DNA of 64,000 nt from Saccharothrix sp. (lineage in GTDB: Bacteria; Actinomycetota; Actinomycetes; Mycobacteriales; Pseudonocardiaceae): assembly GCF_031180885.1 (NCBI RefSeq), contig NZ_JAPSLK010000026.1, positions 39,524 through 103,523 on the forward strand, written 5' to 3'. A model generated the notes under the pieces. It saw only the letters and a list, made by a program, of their open reading frames with translations. It did not search any database and had not been told where the DNA came from. Below are positions 45,837 to 54,630 of this stretch, one piece after another; the first letter of the stretch is position 1, and every line of letters begins with the position of its first letter. The translations under genes were made by a program, and so were the position numbers.

Positions 45837-46895
45837 ATGGTCAGTACCGAAAAGGGAGATGCCCGGTCGTTCACCGGGGTCGCCCAGCAACAGGTGCCGC
45901 CGCCACAACCGGACTGGTTCGAAGACACGGAGGTCGTCGACCCGGCCGAGGCGGTACGGCACTTCCAGGAGACCGGGCGGCGGCACGCGCTCGATGTCAT
46001 CAGGCTGCTCGTCGCCGACGCCCGCGATCCGTCCGGGCGATCACGGGATCCTCTCCGTGTGCTCAGCGGGACCGCCGTGGCCGAGGGCGACGTCGCGCAC
46101 TACCTCGACGGCGTCGTCGCTTCGCTGGTGACCACGGCAAACCGGTTCCGTGAGGTCGAACGGACCTGGGCGTCCGGCGGCGCGGCCGTGCTGGATGTGC
46201 CGTTCGACCAACTGGAACCCGAGCACCTGGGAACGGTCGCCGACGCCGCCGACGCGGTCGCCCGCGAGCTGATCGGCAGGCTCGACGCGGCCGAGTTCGC
46301 GGCGGTGGTCGACGAGTACGCGCTGCACCGCGTGGCCCCGCACCTTGCCCCATCGGAAATCCCCAGCGTGCACGCATCGACTCGCGATCTGCTGGTCGCG
46401 CGGATCTCCATGCTGGTCGCCGGCCAGCCCGCCGTCGTCGCGCGACTGGACGACCACCGGGCATCGCTGGTGCACGAACTGCTCCCCGGCGTGCAGGTAC
46501 CGCAGACTGGCCGGCCGGCGGGCGGCGGGCCTGCGGACCTGGTCCAGAAGAGGTTTGCCGAGTTGGCCAACGTGGTGCTGGCCACGCTGGCACACCCGTC
46601 GCGACGGTTCACTCCAGCCGGCGCGCCCGGCGTGGTCACGCTGGCCCTAGTGTCGACGCCCGCCAAGGATCTGCTGGCGCTGCACGCGGCGCGTCCGGAG
46701 CTGGTCTCGACATTGCCGCCCGCCCACGCGGGCCTGGTCCGTCACTTGGCCCGTGCCCAGACGGCCCCAGCCCTTACCTCCGGCGCTGCGCGGCCGCGGG
46801 GGCCCGCGCCTGTCGCTGGCGGTCTGGACCGCAGAACCACCACGACCACCGGGGTCCCGGTCCCGACCAAGCCGGCGCGTTCGACGCGGGCTTGA
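45837..46895 (+). CDS. Helical hypothetical protein
   Basis: ATG 45837 has GAGGGGGAC upstream; an in-frame ATG at 45816 lies before that site. The 352-aa product is mostly helical and rich in Ala, Val, Asp and Arg, with HFQETGRRHALDVIRLLVAD early, ARELIGRLDAAEFAAVVDEY in the middle and KRFAELANVVLATLAHPSRR later. A Thr/Pro/Arg-rich tail closes it. No TM segment or enzyme motif is visible. It lies after the lytic enzyme in the same direction. Function unknown. Confidence 0.7.
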   Translation: MVSTEKGDARSFTGVAQQQVPPPQPDWFEDTEVVDPAEAVRHFQETGRRHALDVIRLLVADARDPSGRSRDPLRVLSGTAVAEGDVAHYLDGVVASLVTTANRFREVERTWASGGAAVLDVPFDQLEPEHLGTVADAADAVARELIGRLDAAEFAAVVDEYALHRVAPHLAPSEIPSVHASTRDLLVARISMLVAGQPAVVARLDDHRASLVHELLPGVQVPQTGRPAGGGPADLVQKRFAELANVVLATLAHPSRRFTPAGAPGVVTLALVSTPAKDLLALHAARPELVSTLPPAHAGLVRHLARAQTAPALTSGAARPRGPAPVAGGLDRRTTTTTGVPVPTKPARSTRA

Positions 46896-46956
46896 CGCGC
46901 ACGCAGGGCGGTCGCGCTTGGGGATGCGACCGCACAGCACCGACAGGGGGATGACG

Positions 46957-47805
46957 ATGGGATTGAACGAGGAGTTGCAGACCGCCGCCGAGCTGGTGGC
47001 CTCGGGCGGGGCGGCGTTGGTCGCGGATCGCGTGGCCGACGCGGGGCCGGTGGGTGACTGGCCTGGGCACGTGCTGGTCGACGGACATGACGGCGACCCG
47101 TTGCCCTACCTCGATCTGCTGGTCGAGCGGATGATCGTGCAAGGGCTTGCGCAGATCCGTCCCGGCGATGACGTGGTGGCCAGGGAGTACGGACGCGGTG
47201 AGGCGGCCCGTCCGGGGCGGGTGCGTTGGGTGGTCGAGCCGATCAGCGGCGCGGCCAACCTCGTGACGGGAATGCCAGCTTGCGCGGTGTCGGTCGCCGC
47301 GCAGCAGGACGGCGTCACCCTCGCCGCTGCGGTCGCCGATCCCGCGTCGGGATGGTTGTGGTCGGCTGCGCGTGGTGCAGGCGCTGTGCTGCGAGAGCCG
47401 GTCGGCACCGAATTCGCGCTCTGGCCCCGGCACGTCGACCGGTTGGATCAAGCCCGGATCGCGACCGGGTTCAGCGGCGACCGTGGGGTGCGGCTGCGCC
47501 AAGGGCAGGTGGCCGGACGGCTGCTCACGGAGGTGCGGGACCTGCGCACGGTAGGTTCGACGGCGTTGCACCTGTGCTGGGTGGCGTCCGGCTTCGTCGA
47601 CGGCTTCTACGAACACGGCGCGGACCCGGCGAGCTGGGCCGCCGGTGCGCTGATCGCCGAGGAGGCTGGCGCGATGGTGCACGCGCCGGGAGCTCCGGGG
47701 CACGACCACGGCGTCATCGGCGATCCGGTCTTCGCGGCCAACCGCGGTGTCGCCACGGACTTGGTGCTGGCGTTGCGACGCGCGGGAGCACAGACCGTGC
47801 TCTGA
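46957..47805 (+). CDS. Inositol-monophosphatase-like pseudoenzyme
   Basis: ATG 46957 sits five bases after AGGGGGA; ATG 46951 abuts that site and is less likely. The 282-aa protein follows the IMPase fold: WVVEPISGAANLVTGMP aligns with the metal-binding DPxDGT motif, then AVSVAAQQDGVTLAA, GSTALHLCWVASGFVDGF and SWAAGALIAEEAGA. At the metal positions, Asp is replaced by Glu94 and Ser97 in the first motif and by Ser226 in the second (normally WD). All three aspartates that hold Mg are thus changed, so phosphatase activity is unlikely. It may act as a sugar-phosphate or nucleotide sensor, or as a structural protein. Confidence 0.75.
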   Translation: MGLNEELQTAAELVASGGAALVADRVADAGPVGDWPGHVLVDGHDGDPLPYLDLLVERMIVQGLAQIRPGDDVVAREYGRGEAARPGRVRWVVEPISGAANLVTGMPACAVSVAAQQDGVTLAAAVADPASGWLWSAARGAGAVLREPVGTEFALWPRHVDRLDQARIATGFSGDRGVRLRQGQVAGRLLTEVRDLRTVGSTALHLCWVASGFVDGFYEHGADPASWAAGALIAEEAGAMVHAPGAPGHDHGVIGDPVFAANRGVATDLVLALRRAGAQTVL

Positions 47806-47813
47806 ACCGGAGC

Positions 47814-47848
47814 CCCCGCGAGGCCCGAGAGCCCTGGGCCTCGCGGGG
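47814..47848. terminator. Bidirectional terminator hairpin
   Basis: A perfect 13-bp stem (47814-47826 with 47836-47848, CCCCGCGAGGCCC and complement) with a 9-base loop lies in the 47-base gap between two convergent genes. There is no T-run, as is usual in high-GC actinomycetes. It can serve both the forward operon and the reverse operon. Confidence 0.85.
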
Positions 47849-47852
47849 CCGG

Positions 47853-49082
47853 TCAGCGCGCCCGCGGCACCATGCCAGGTGCCGGTTCACCGGCCAGCCG
47901 CCGCGAGAGGGGGTTCGCCTCGGCAGGCAGCGCCATGGGTACGCCGGTGGTACCCAGCAGCCGGGACACGTGCTGGTCCACGCGTGCGGCGGCCTCGGAG
48001 GTGACGCCGATGACCTTGCCCGCGTCCAGGCTGCGGTCCGCGGCCGCACGCTCGATCTCCTCGCGTGCCCGACTCGCGATCCTGGTCAACGACGCTCTCG
48101 CGACCACCGTCACCGCGCCGTCCACTGCTGTTGCGTGCTGCGGGGACGAGCGCATCTCGACCAGTTCCTCGGGCGAGAGGGTTCCGCCGGACGGTGCTGA
48201 AGCGGCCAGCCTGCCCGATTCCCACCACACGGTCACCGGGGTCACGGGCTCACCGCGCTTGCGCACGTTCTGCACAGCGCGCCACGCGGTCGCCAAGGCC
48301 GCAGAGGCGAAGTCCTGCGGCCGCAACTGTTCCAGCAGGCCGTGGTGCGCGGAATCGGCGATCACGGCGTGGACGAGCGCGCGTTCCTTGCGTTCGACCA
48401 GTCTGGCCGGCAACGGCGTGGTCGGAACGACCGGCGGACTCGGACGGGCCGACGGAGAAAGCGTGCCCATCACTTCGCCCGCCGACCTCCTGGTCTGGGC
48501 GACCAGGTTCATCAGCCGGTTCTCGACCTCGCGCAGACCGCTCTGCACCGACGCCGCGTCTACGGTGAAAGGGTCCGTGCTCGCGACGGCCGCCTCCAGG
48601 TTCACCCCGAGTTCCTGAACCTGACGACGCACAGACAACTCCAACACGATCTGCCCGTAGAGGCCGGTCGGCACCGCCCCGGCGGCGGCGCCCGCGATGT
48701 AGAGGCCGGTCATCAGCTCGCGGTAGTTCTCGACCCGGACATCGGTGAACTCGCCTCGTTCCATCGCCTCGGTCACGGCCACCACGTTGGCAGTGATGGT
48801 CTGTCGAACCCGCTGGTCGGGGTTGGACAGCGCGGCGGGGTCGGCGGGCACCGGTCGCAGGCGGCCCCGCTCGTGGAGAGCGGAGACGGTCGCGTACACG
48901 GCCCGATGAGCCGGGTCGACGAAATCGCCGGGCTCCAGCCAGCCGCGCAGTTCGGCCACGCGTTCGGGACGTTGCAGCAGCGCGCCCAGCAGTTCCCGTT
49001 CAGGGAATCGCGCCTGCTGTGCGTCCGCGGAGGCGGCCGGTCCGGGCAACAAGCTTCCCGGACCGGCCTGAGGCGTCGTCAC
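47853..49082 (-). CDS. Protein with two DnaB N-terminal-like domains, no helicase core
   Basis: GTG 49082 overlaps the stop of the 91-aa gene (GTGA), giving 409 aa. Near residues 25-75, ERELLGALLQRPERVAEL then DPAHRAVYATVSALHERG matches the helical N-terminal domain of DnaB replicative helicases. Near 215-275 a second copy reads KERALVHAVIADSAHHGLL then LATAWRAVQNVRKRGEPV. There is no Walker A or RecA-type ATPase region. DnaB N-domains mediate ring assembly and primase binding, so this protein could modulate host DnaB or form a loader with its relative at 49351-51765. That role is inferred. Confidence 0.75.
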   Translation of the reverse strand: MTTPQAGPGSLLPGPAASADAQQARFPERELLGALLQRPERVAELRGWLEPGDFVDPAHRAVYATVSALHERGRLRPVPADPAALSNPDQRVRQTITANVVAVTEAMERGEFTDVRVENYRELMTGLYIAGAAAGAVPTGLYGQIVLELSVRRQVQELGVNLEAAVASTDPFTVDAASVQSGLREVENRLMNLVAQTRRSAGEVMGTLSPSARPSPPVVPTTPLPARLVERKERALVHAVIADSAHHGLLEQLRPQDFASAALATAWRAVQNVRKRGEPVTPVTVWWESGRLAASAPSGGTLSPEELVEMRSSPQHATAVDGAVTVVARASLTRIASRAREEIERAAADRSLDAGKVIGVTSEAAARVDQHVSRLLGTTGVPMALPAEANPLSRRLAGEPAPGMVPRAR

Positions 49083-49354
49083 CGCACGGACCCGGCGGCC
49101 GCCCGTCCCAGGGCCGAGTCCGCCAACGCGAACGCCGAACGGGCGTGGCTTAGCACCGCCGCCACCAGGTCGTCGGCCGGCTGGTAGAAGTCGGTGCCGT
49201 ACAGGACGACCCACCACCGTCCGTCGAGCTGGGCGGCGGTGGGGATGCGCCCGCCCAGCGACCGCGTCCATGCCTCTGCCCGACCGGCTTCGACCAGCGT
49301 GTCCATCTCTTCGCGGGCGATCCGGTCGCCGGCACGCGTGTCGGATGTGGTCAT
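49079..49354 (-). CDS. Small hypothetical protein
   Basis: This 91-aa protein starts at ATG 49354 in ATGA overlap with the upstream gene and is coupled downstream by GTGA. It contains a charged helix (IAREEMDTLVEAGRAEAW), a WWVVLYGTDFYQPADDL core and a C-terminal Ala-rich helix. No family recognised. Its tight position between two DnaB-N-like proteins suggests that it works with them. Confidence 0.7.
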   Translation of the reverse strand: MTTSDTRAGDRIAREEMDTLVEAGRAEAWTRSLGGRIPTAAQLDGRWWVVLYGTDFYQPADDLVAAVLSHARSAFALADSALGRAAAGSVR

Positions 49355-51765
49355 CGTGCGCTCCTGCCCTGCGTGCCGGTGGCGGCGTGGGTGATCTGCT
49401 TGTGGCGGTCCAGTGCCGTGGTGGTGGCGGCTTTGAGGGATTTGATCTCGGCGGCGACTTGGTCCACGACGGAGCCCACCGCCAGGTCGCGGTCGGTGGA
49501 GACGGCCTTGACGGCCGCGCGAGTGGCCTTGGTGTCACGTTCGATCGCGGAGTTGACCACCAGGAGCAGGGACCGCTTGATCCGCTCGCGCTTGACCGGT
49601 GGTCCCTCGGCCATGCGGGCGAGGTCCTCGCGGGACAGGATCGGCTTGTGGGCGAAGTCCGGCTTGCGGGCTTCGAGCCGCAGCGCGGCGTAGTTGACGT
49701 ACTCACCGCCGCGTTGGCGCAGGTCTTGGATGGCCCTCCACATGTTCGCGTGCCGCGAGTCGGTGAAGTGCTCCGGCGCCAGGTCGAGAACCTCCTGCGG
49801 GATCTTGTCCAGCATCCCGGCGTGCAGCGCCAGGTGCAGGATGTGCCGCTCGGCGCGGTGTTGCAGCGGCGAGGTGAATCGACGCCACCTGTCGGGCACG
49901 CCCTTGCGGCCCTGCTTAGCGTCTTCGGCCACCGCCTTCGCCGATTGCGGCGTGTCGGCGACGACCTCAAGACCCGCGCGTCGAGTTGCGTCGGCCAGCC
50001 GGGCGGAGATGCGTTCGACCCTGGTCGAGAGGACCTCCAGGTTGTCCAACCGGGCCTTGAGCACGGCCTCGGTACGGCCGGCTGTGACGGTGGGCAGCGG
50101 GACCAATGGTGTGTCGCGCTTGATGTCAACTTCCAGACGGGACAACTGGCGCAGCACCGACTCCTCGAACACCTTGAGTCCGAGTTGGGTCTGGGCGGCA
50201 GGGTTGTAGACCCCGTCGAACGGCAGAGCCGTCGCCGGGGCGGCGTCGTTCATCCGGGCGACGATCTTGGCCGGGTCGGTGACTTCGTGGTGGGTGTAGG
50301 TCTTGTCGCGAAGTGCTGCGTAGAGCTTCACGTGGTTTTCGCTCGCCGCTTCGGCCCTCCTCGCCTGCGGCACGTCGTTGAGGTCTATGAGCGATCCCGA
50401 GCCGTGCAGACCGCGCAGGGTCTGGTAGATCGCCTGGGTGTCGCGGTCCGGCAGGTCACGCCAACGCAGGAAGCGAAGGTTGTCCATCCCCTTGGGGGCG
50501 TGCATCAGGCTTCCCAACAGGGCGTACTCGGGTTGCAGGTCGGGACCGAAGTCGATCCTCTCCGCTGGCGCGGTCTGGGTTTCGGTGGCGGCCTCACCGA
50601 CGCCGCGATCGGGTTGCCCGCTGGTGGGCTTGGGCTCCGATGGCGGCCGCTCCTGGGCCAGGACGGCCCTCTCGACGACCTCGACGACGGCGTTGTCGAC
50701 AGGCATGATGCCGTCGCGACCGAACAGGTTCGTCGCCCGTGGCCCGGCCACCTCCGACGGTTGCCGCAGGATGGTGTCGATGTTTCGGGCTACGGTGCGC
50801 AGGTGGTCGGTCAGGGTCACCCCGTTGGCCCCGTAGGAACCGAGGGCTTGACGCGGGATGCGGTTGCGGTCGAGATCGGTGTCGAGGGTGGCGGCGAACT
50901 GGCGCAACCTGGCAGCGGTGTAGGCCGGGCGCGGATCCACCGCCGCCACGCTCGTGGCCTGTGCTCCGGCGTCGCTCGCGCGGCCGGCGCCGAGTACCTG
51001 CTCGACCGTGGCCACCGCCATCACGACACCGGTCTGCGCCATCTCCGGCTGCTGCACAAGCGTCGTCAACCGGGTCTGCAACGCGGTCCGCAATGGACGC
51101 GGCGCTCTGATCTCGCGGTCGGCGAACACCAATGGGAAGGCGTCCCTGCGGTTGAACGGCCAGTGGGACAGGGGCAGGATGTCGGTCACCGCCCGGTTCA
51201 CGGCTTGCGGCGTCAACGAGTCGAACAGCCGACCGGCGTGTGCCCGCAACGCAGTGGTCTGCTCGTCGGTGCGCCTGTCCGGGTACCAGTCCGGCCGGGG
51301 TGCGAGGCGGTCGGCCAGGTCGTCGAGCCGGTCGAACAGCAGCGCCACCCGTCCTTCGCGCAAGGCGGGACCGAGGACGGGGTCTTTCGTGCGCACGTCA
51401 GCGACGTAGGTCAGCGCCCGCAACGCGGCGGCGGTCTGCTCGGCGGACCCGCGCCGCTGTTCCCTCTCGACCAGGGCGTCGAGGATCCGATCGACCAGGC
51501 CGGCACGCTGCGCGGCGAGCACGTCCTGGACGATCCTGATGACCCTGCGGTCGATGGGGTTGTCCGCGTCGGTAGTCGGCCATCCGGTGCCGGGCCGCGG
51601 GGCGGGTGCGGACGCCGCCGTGTTCCTGGGTTGGCGGCTCGTGGTCGCACGACCCGTGCTCGGCGGGCCCTGAGTCGGTACTGACGGTGCCCCGTTGGCT
51701 CCTCTGGTGCGTTGCGGAAGCGGACTCGGTGGCGTTTGTGCGGCGACGGCTGTCGGTTCCGTCAT
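49351..51765 (-). CDS. Large protein with DnaB N-terminal-like domains
   Basis: ATG 51765 follows TTGGGGGACAACACC, so it is chosen over the TTG at 51780. The 804-aa product starts with a Pro/Thr-rich disordered region, then helical segments. Near residue 413 is a DnaB-N-like unit (YALLGSLMHAPKGMDNL then DTQAIYQTLRGLHGSG). Near residue 638 is a second (AERHILHLALHAGMLDKI then SRHANMWRAIQDLRQRGG). No ATPase motif follows. It is paralogous in architecture to the 47853-49082 protein, and the operon encodes both. A replication-interface or helicase-loading function for the element is inferred. Confidence 0.72.
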   Translation of the reverse strand: MTEPTAVAAQTPPSPLPQRTRGANGAPSVPTQGPPSTGRATTSRQPRNTAASAPAPRPGTGWPTTDADNPIDRRVIRIVQDVLAAQRAGLVDRILDALVEREQRRGSAEQTAAALRALTYVADVRTKDPVLGPALREGRVALLFDRLDDLADRLAPRPDWYPDRRTDEQTTALRAHAGRLFDSLTPQAVNRAVTDILPLSHWPFNRRDAFPLVFADREIRAPRPLRTALQTRLTTLVQQPEMAQTGVVMAVATVEQVLGAGRASDAGAQATSVAAVDPRPAYTAARLRQFAATLDTDLDRNRIPRQALGSYGANGVTLTDHLRTVARNIDTILRQPSEVAGPRATNLFGRDGIMPVDNAVVEVVERAVLAQERPPSEPKPTSGQPDRGVGEAATETQTAPAERIDFGPDLQPEYALLGSLMHAPKGMDNLRFLRWRDLPDRDTQAIYQTLRGLHGSGSLIDLNDVPQARRAEAASENHVKLYAALRDKTYTHHEVTDPAKIVARMNDAAPATALPFDGVYNPAAQTQLGLKVFEESVLRQLSRLEVDIKRDTPLVPLPTVTAGRTEAVLKARLDNLEVLSTRVERISARLADATRRAGLEVVADTPQSAKAVAEDAKQGRKGVPDRWRRFTSPLQHRAERHILHLALHAGMLDKIPQEVLDLAPEHFTDSRHANMWRAIQDLRQRGGEYVNYAALRLEARKPDFAHKPILSREDLARMAEGPPVKRERIKRSLLLVVNSAIERDTKATRAAVKAVSTDRDLAVGSVVDQVAAEIKSLKAATTTALDRHKQITHAATGTQGRSAR

Positions 51766-51899
51766 GGTGTTGTCCCCCAATGGTTACCACCGCGAAGTGA
51801 CGTCGCTCCGCCCCCACGGATCGCGCGGTGTGACGCCGCGTGTGGCGCCAGCGCCGGCGTGCGAAGAGGTCTGCGGTGGGTGAGTGCTGGCGGTGAAGG

Positions 51900-53585
51900 T
51901 CAGGTGCGTCGCGGCCCGGACGGGGCCGCAGGTACGGGCGTGACGCGCCGCACGGTGGGCGGCTGCTCACCCGGCATGCCGTTCGCGAGGCCATGGCGGG
52001 TAGCCGCTTGGCCGTGCTCGCGGCTCGCCGCGACCGCGCCGTCGATGTCCTCGCGGCGTGGCGTCCCGGTGTTGTCGGGTGTCGCGCTGTTGACCGCTGC
52101 CCGCACGTCGTCGCCGTCCGCGAGAACACGCTGGGCCGAGGCCTCGGCGGCGGAGAACCCGTCGGGGTACTTCTCGCTCACCGCCTGCTCGATCAGCGGG
52201 TCGCCGGCAAACCGTTCCGCGATCAACCGGTCGATTTCGGGATAGCCGGTGCGGTTGAACATCATCAGTGCCGCGCGGCGGTGCATCGGCTTGGCCGGGT
52301 CCAGGCGTGTGATCTCGGCCCTGTGCTGCTCCACGTCGAGGCGTTCGGAGTCCACCACCACGGTGGTCACCCGCTCACGCTCGCGAGTGTCGTCTGCGGA
52401 ACGGGTCCGGTCCGCCGTGGGCCGCCCGGACGGCGTCACGCCCTGGCCTGCCACTCCGGGGAACTTGCGGGCCAGGACCCGATCGACCTCCGATCCCCAG
52501 TGCCCGAAGACGAGCTTGGCGGATATCCGGTCGCGGGCGTCTGCGGCGTTGAGACTGCGGGCGTAGAGCAGTGCCTGCTGCGGCGAGCGGATGTCACCGG
52601 GGCGTGAGGGAACCGAGGGCGCGGCCGATCGCGTCGATGGCGACGGACGCGAGACCGTCGGGTCCGCGTCCGGAACTCCGCGGACCTCCTCGGTGGCGGA
52701 TGCCACGCTGGTCGGCTGCGCGCCGGTCGACTGGGCTGTGGGGTTGACCGCGGCGACGTAGCCGGGGTTGGCAAGCGACTCGGTGATGGCCCAGTGCGCC
52801 AACGCGGGCGGATTTTTCACGTCGGACCGCCAACGGGGCACGGAGTTGACCAGCCGCGCGAGGCGGTCCGGGTCAGCGCCGACCCGCAGCACCTCCTGGT
52901 TGGCCAGGGCGTGCAGCTCGCGCCACGCAGCGTGTTGCGGGTGCAGCGGATCCCGCACGGCGATCCGGTCGGCCAACGGCGGCCACAGCACACGCCGTAG
53001 TGCCGCCTCCCAGCCGTCCTCCGTGAGCGCCAGCGGTGCTGCCGGGCGAACCGTGGTCGTCGGCCCGGCGGGTGCGGGCGGTCGAGCGGACACGAACCGG
53101 CCGGGAGTGCCCGCCGCGAGCTCGTGCAGGTAGGACAGGTGCTCGGCCGTCCCATGCTCACGCAGGTTGCGGGTCATGGCCAACGCGTCGGCGGGATCGC
53201 GCAGCACGACGAACAGCGAGGCGGTCGGTCGCCCACGGTCCCAGGTGTGGGCCTCAAGCCCCCACTCTCCCGTGGGCTCGCCTTGGGCATCGACGACCTG
53301 GGCCGTCCAGACCGTGAAGGGCTCATCATGGGGCGTCGCGGCGAGTTCCCGCGGAACCCGGCTCTGCCACTCCGCCTGTTCGGCATCGCTCATCAGGCGC
53401 AGCGGCGGATGCTTTCGTGCCTCGTGTAGACGCGCTGCGTGCTCGTCGTCGGCGGAGGCCAGCCGCCAGTCACGCTGCCGACCGGCATTGCGCCGGGCGA
53501 CCCACATGCTTATCGCGTTGATGGCGTGGGCCCACTGCATCGCGTCCTGCCCGGAGGGCAGAATGCTGGGTGGATCGTCGGTCAT
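51900..53585 (-). CDS. Hypothetical protein, first gene of the reverse operon
   Basis: ATG 53585 has GGGGGGAACCG just upstream; the open frame to 53837 is ignored. The 561-aa product contains a helical N-terminus (AMQWAHAINAISMWVARR), a strand-rich middle (FTVWTAQVVDAQGEPTGEW, TASLFVVLRDPADAL), a Pro-rich linker and a region with WRELHALANQEVLRVGADPDRL and LAHWAITESLANPGYV. The last 150 residues carry YPEIDRLIAERFAGDPLIEQ and are acidic/basic. No domain family recognised. It is probably co-transcribed with the DnaB-N-like genes, about 135 bases downstream. Confidence 0.7.
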   Translation of the reverse strand: MTDDPPSILPSGQDAMQWAHAINAISMWVARRNAGRQRDWRLASADDEHAARLHEARKHPPLRLMSDAEQAEWQSRVPRELAATPHDEPFTVWTAQVVDAQGEPTGEWGLEAHTWDRGRPTASLFVVLRDPADALAMTRNLREHGTAEHLSYLHELAAGTPGRFVSARPPAPAGPTTTVRPAAPLALTEDGWEAALRRVLWPPLADRIAVRDPLHPQHAAWRELHALANQEVLRVGADPDRLARLVNSVPRWRSDVKNPPALAHWAITESLANPGYVAAVNPTAQSTGAQPTSVASATEEVRGVPDADPTVSRPSPSTRSAAPSVPSRPGDIRSPQQALLYARSLNAADARDRISAKLVFGHWGSEVDRVLARKFPGVAGQGVTPSGRPTADRTRSADDTRERERVTTVVVDSERLDVEQHRAEITRLDPAKPMHRRAALMMFNRTGYPEIDRLIAERFAGDPLIEQAVSEKYPDGFSAAEASAQRVLADGDDVRAAVNSATPDNTGTPRREDIDGAVAASREHGQAATRHGLANGMPGEQPPTVRRVTPVPAAPSGPRRT

Positions 53586-54140
53586 CGGTTCCCCCCGGAA
53601 CCCGCCCTCGGCCGATCCGTGCCCCCGGCACGGCCTGCATCGACCTGGGCAGTCGTGTTGTGCTATCTCACCGTCCGTCCCCAGTAGTGGTGGTTCACCG
53701 CGGAGGTTGCGCCGGTCGAGTAGACCGGTGGGCGCGCAACAGCATCGGTCGTGCCGGTCGAAGGCGACGTGACGAAGAAGGACCTCGTGGTCCGACAGGG
53801 CGGTGTGCGGGTGGCCAACAGGCCGACTACACACCACCGGATGTCACCGTGAGTGACTTCCTTGTACACGTTTCCCCCGATAGCAGCCATCCGACAGTCA
53901 GCCTAACTCAGATTGACTACTTGGCGTCACAGATGTGGGCGCCGCTTCCGTCGTTAGTTGTGCATGCTGGGGGGCGGCTGTCGGCGCGCCCAACAACGCC
54001 AGCCGTTCAGCGGCTGGCGGGGCGGGTAGGGCCTTCGGTGCTGTCGTCGGCCGCACCACGGCCCGGGGCTCGTCGTGCTCTATGTGTTGGTGACACGCCA
54101 TCGGGCGTACCGCCAACCCTGCCGGCGGTGAGCTGCGTGA
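53586..54140. other. Intergenic region before secreted-protein remnants
   Basis: About 550 bases with no supported gene. The part nearest 53590 holds the ribosome-binding site and presumably the promoter of the reverse operon. A lower-GC stretch with CCGACAGTCAGCCTAACTC near 53890-53910 could be promoter DNA. No clear repeat or att site was seen. Confidence 0.35.
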
Positions 54141-54380
54141 CTACTGGCGTCCATCCGCGAGACGCAGCCGATCTACGGCGACATTGTGCTGCCGCTGGGC
54201 ACGCACAGCCAGACCCACACCAGCTACGGCGGCGGCCCCGGCACGGTGGGCATCCACACCTGGCCCACCCCCGAGGTCTACGGCACCGCCTCCAGCGACG
54301 GCTGCGTCCGCGTCCCGCGCGACGCACTCGACGCGATGAGCACCCGCGTCCCGCTCGGCACGCCCGTGCTCATCGCGTGA
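54141..54380 (+). pseudogene. L,D-transpeptidase fragment (5' truncated)
   Basis: The frame opens after a stop at 54138 and reads ETQPIYGDIVLPLGTHSQTH, then a VGIHTW strand, then SSDGCVRVPRDALDAM. This matches the C-terminal half of the YkuD-type L,D-transpeptidase domain, with the catalytic His-x-Ser-x-Gly-Cys-Arg-like motif (SSDGCVRV) intact. The N-terminal half and signal peptide are absent, and the only start is an internal GTG at 54186. It looks like a remnant left by a rearrangement at the edge of the mobile element. Confidence 0.6.
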
Positions 54381-54429
54381 ACAACCCATCAGGCCCACAC
54401 GGGGCAACACCACACCAAGGGGGACCAGT

Positions 54430-54630
54430 GGTCCGCACCACCTCCAGCAGCCTTTGCCGAGGCCACCGTCGCCTCGGTCACCGTCGGCGGCGTCACCGTC
54501 GGCCCGGTCGGCGCCAAGTGCGACAACGGGACGATCACCTACGGCGGTGGCGTACCCGCCCCCCCGCAGCGAACCTCAAGGTCGTCTACGGCCAAGGCTC
54601 GGGCGCGACGATCGGTCCTCGGCGAGGGAC
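54430..54630 (+). pseudogene. Remnant of a small secreted protein
   Basis: Short protein-like pieces occur in two frames: VGGVTVGPVGAKCDNGTITY near 54480-54545, then NLKVVYGQGSGATIG near 54570-54620. A one-base shift would join them. The piece runs into the 3' end of the reverse-strand GGDEF gene. Identity unknown; the beta-rich, Cys-containing character suggests a secreted protein. Confidence 0.35.

Noticed and set aside
49270..51684. 804-codon forward frame opposite the DnaB-N-like protein
   Set aside because: Gly/Arg/Val-rich shadow; the reverse strand has ribosome-binding site, coupled neighbours and DnaB-N motifs.
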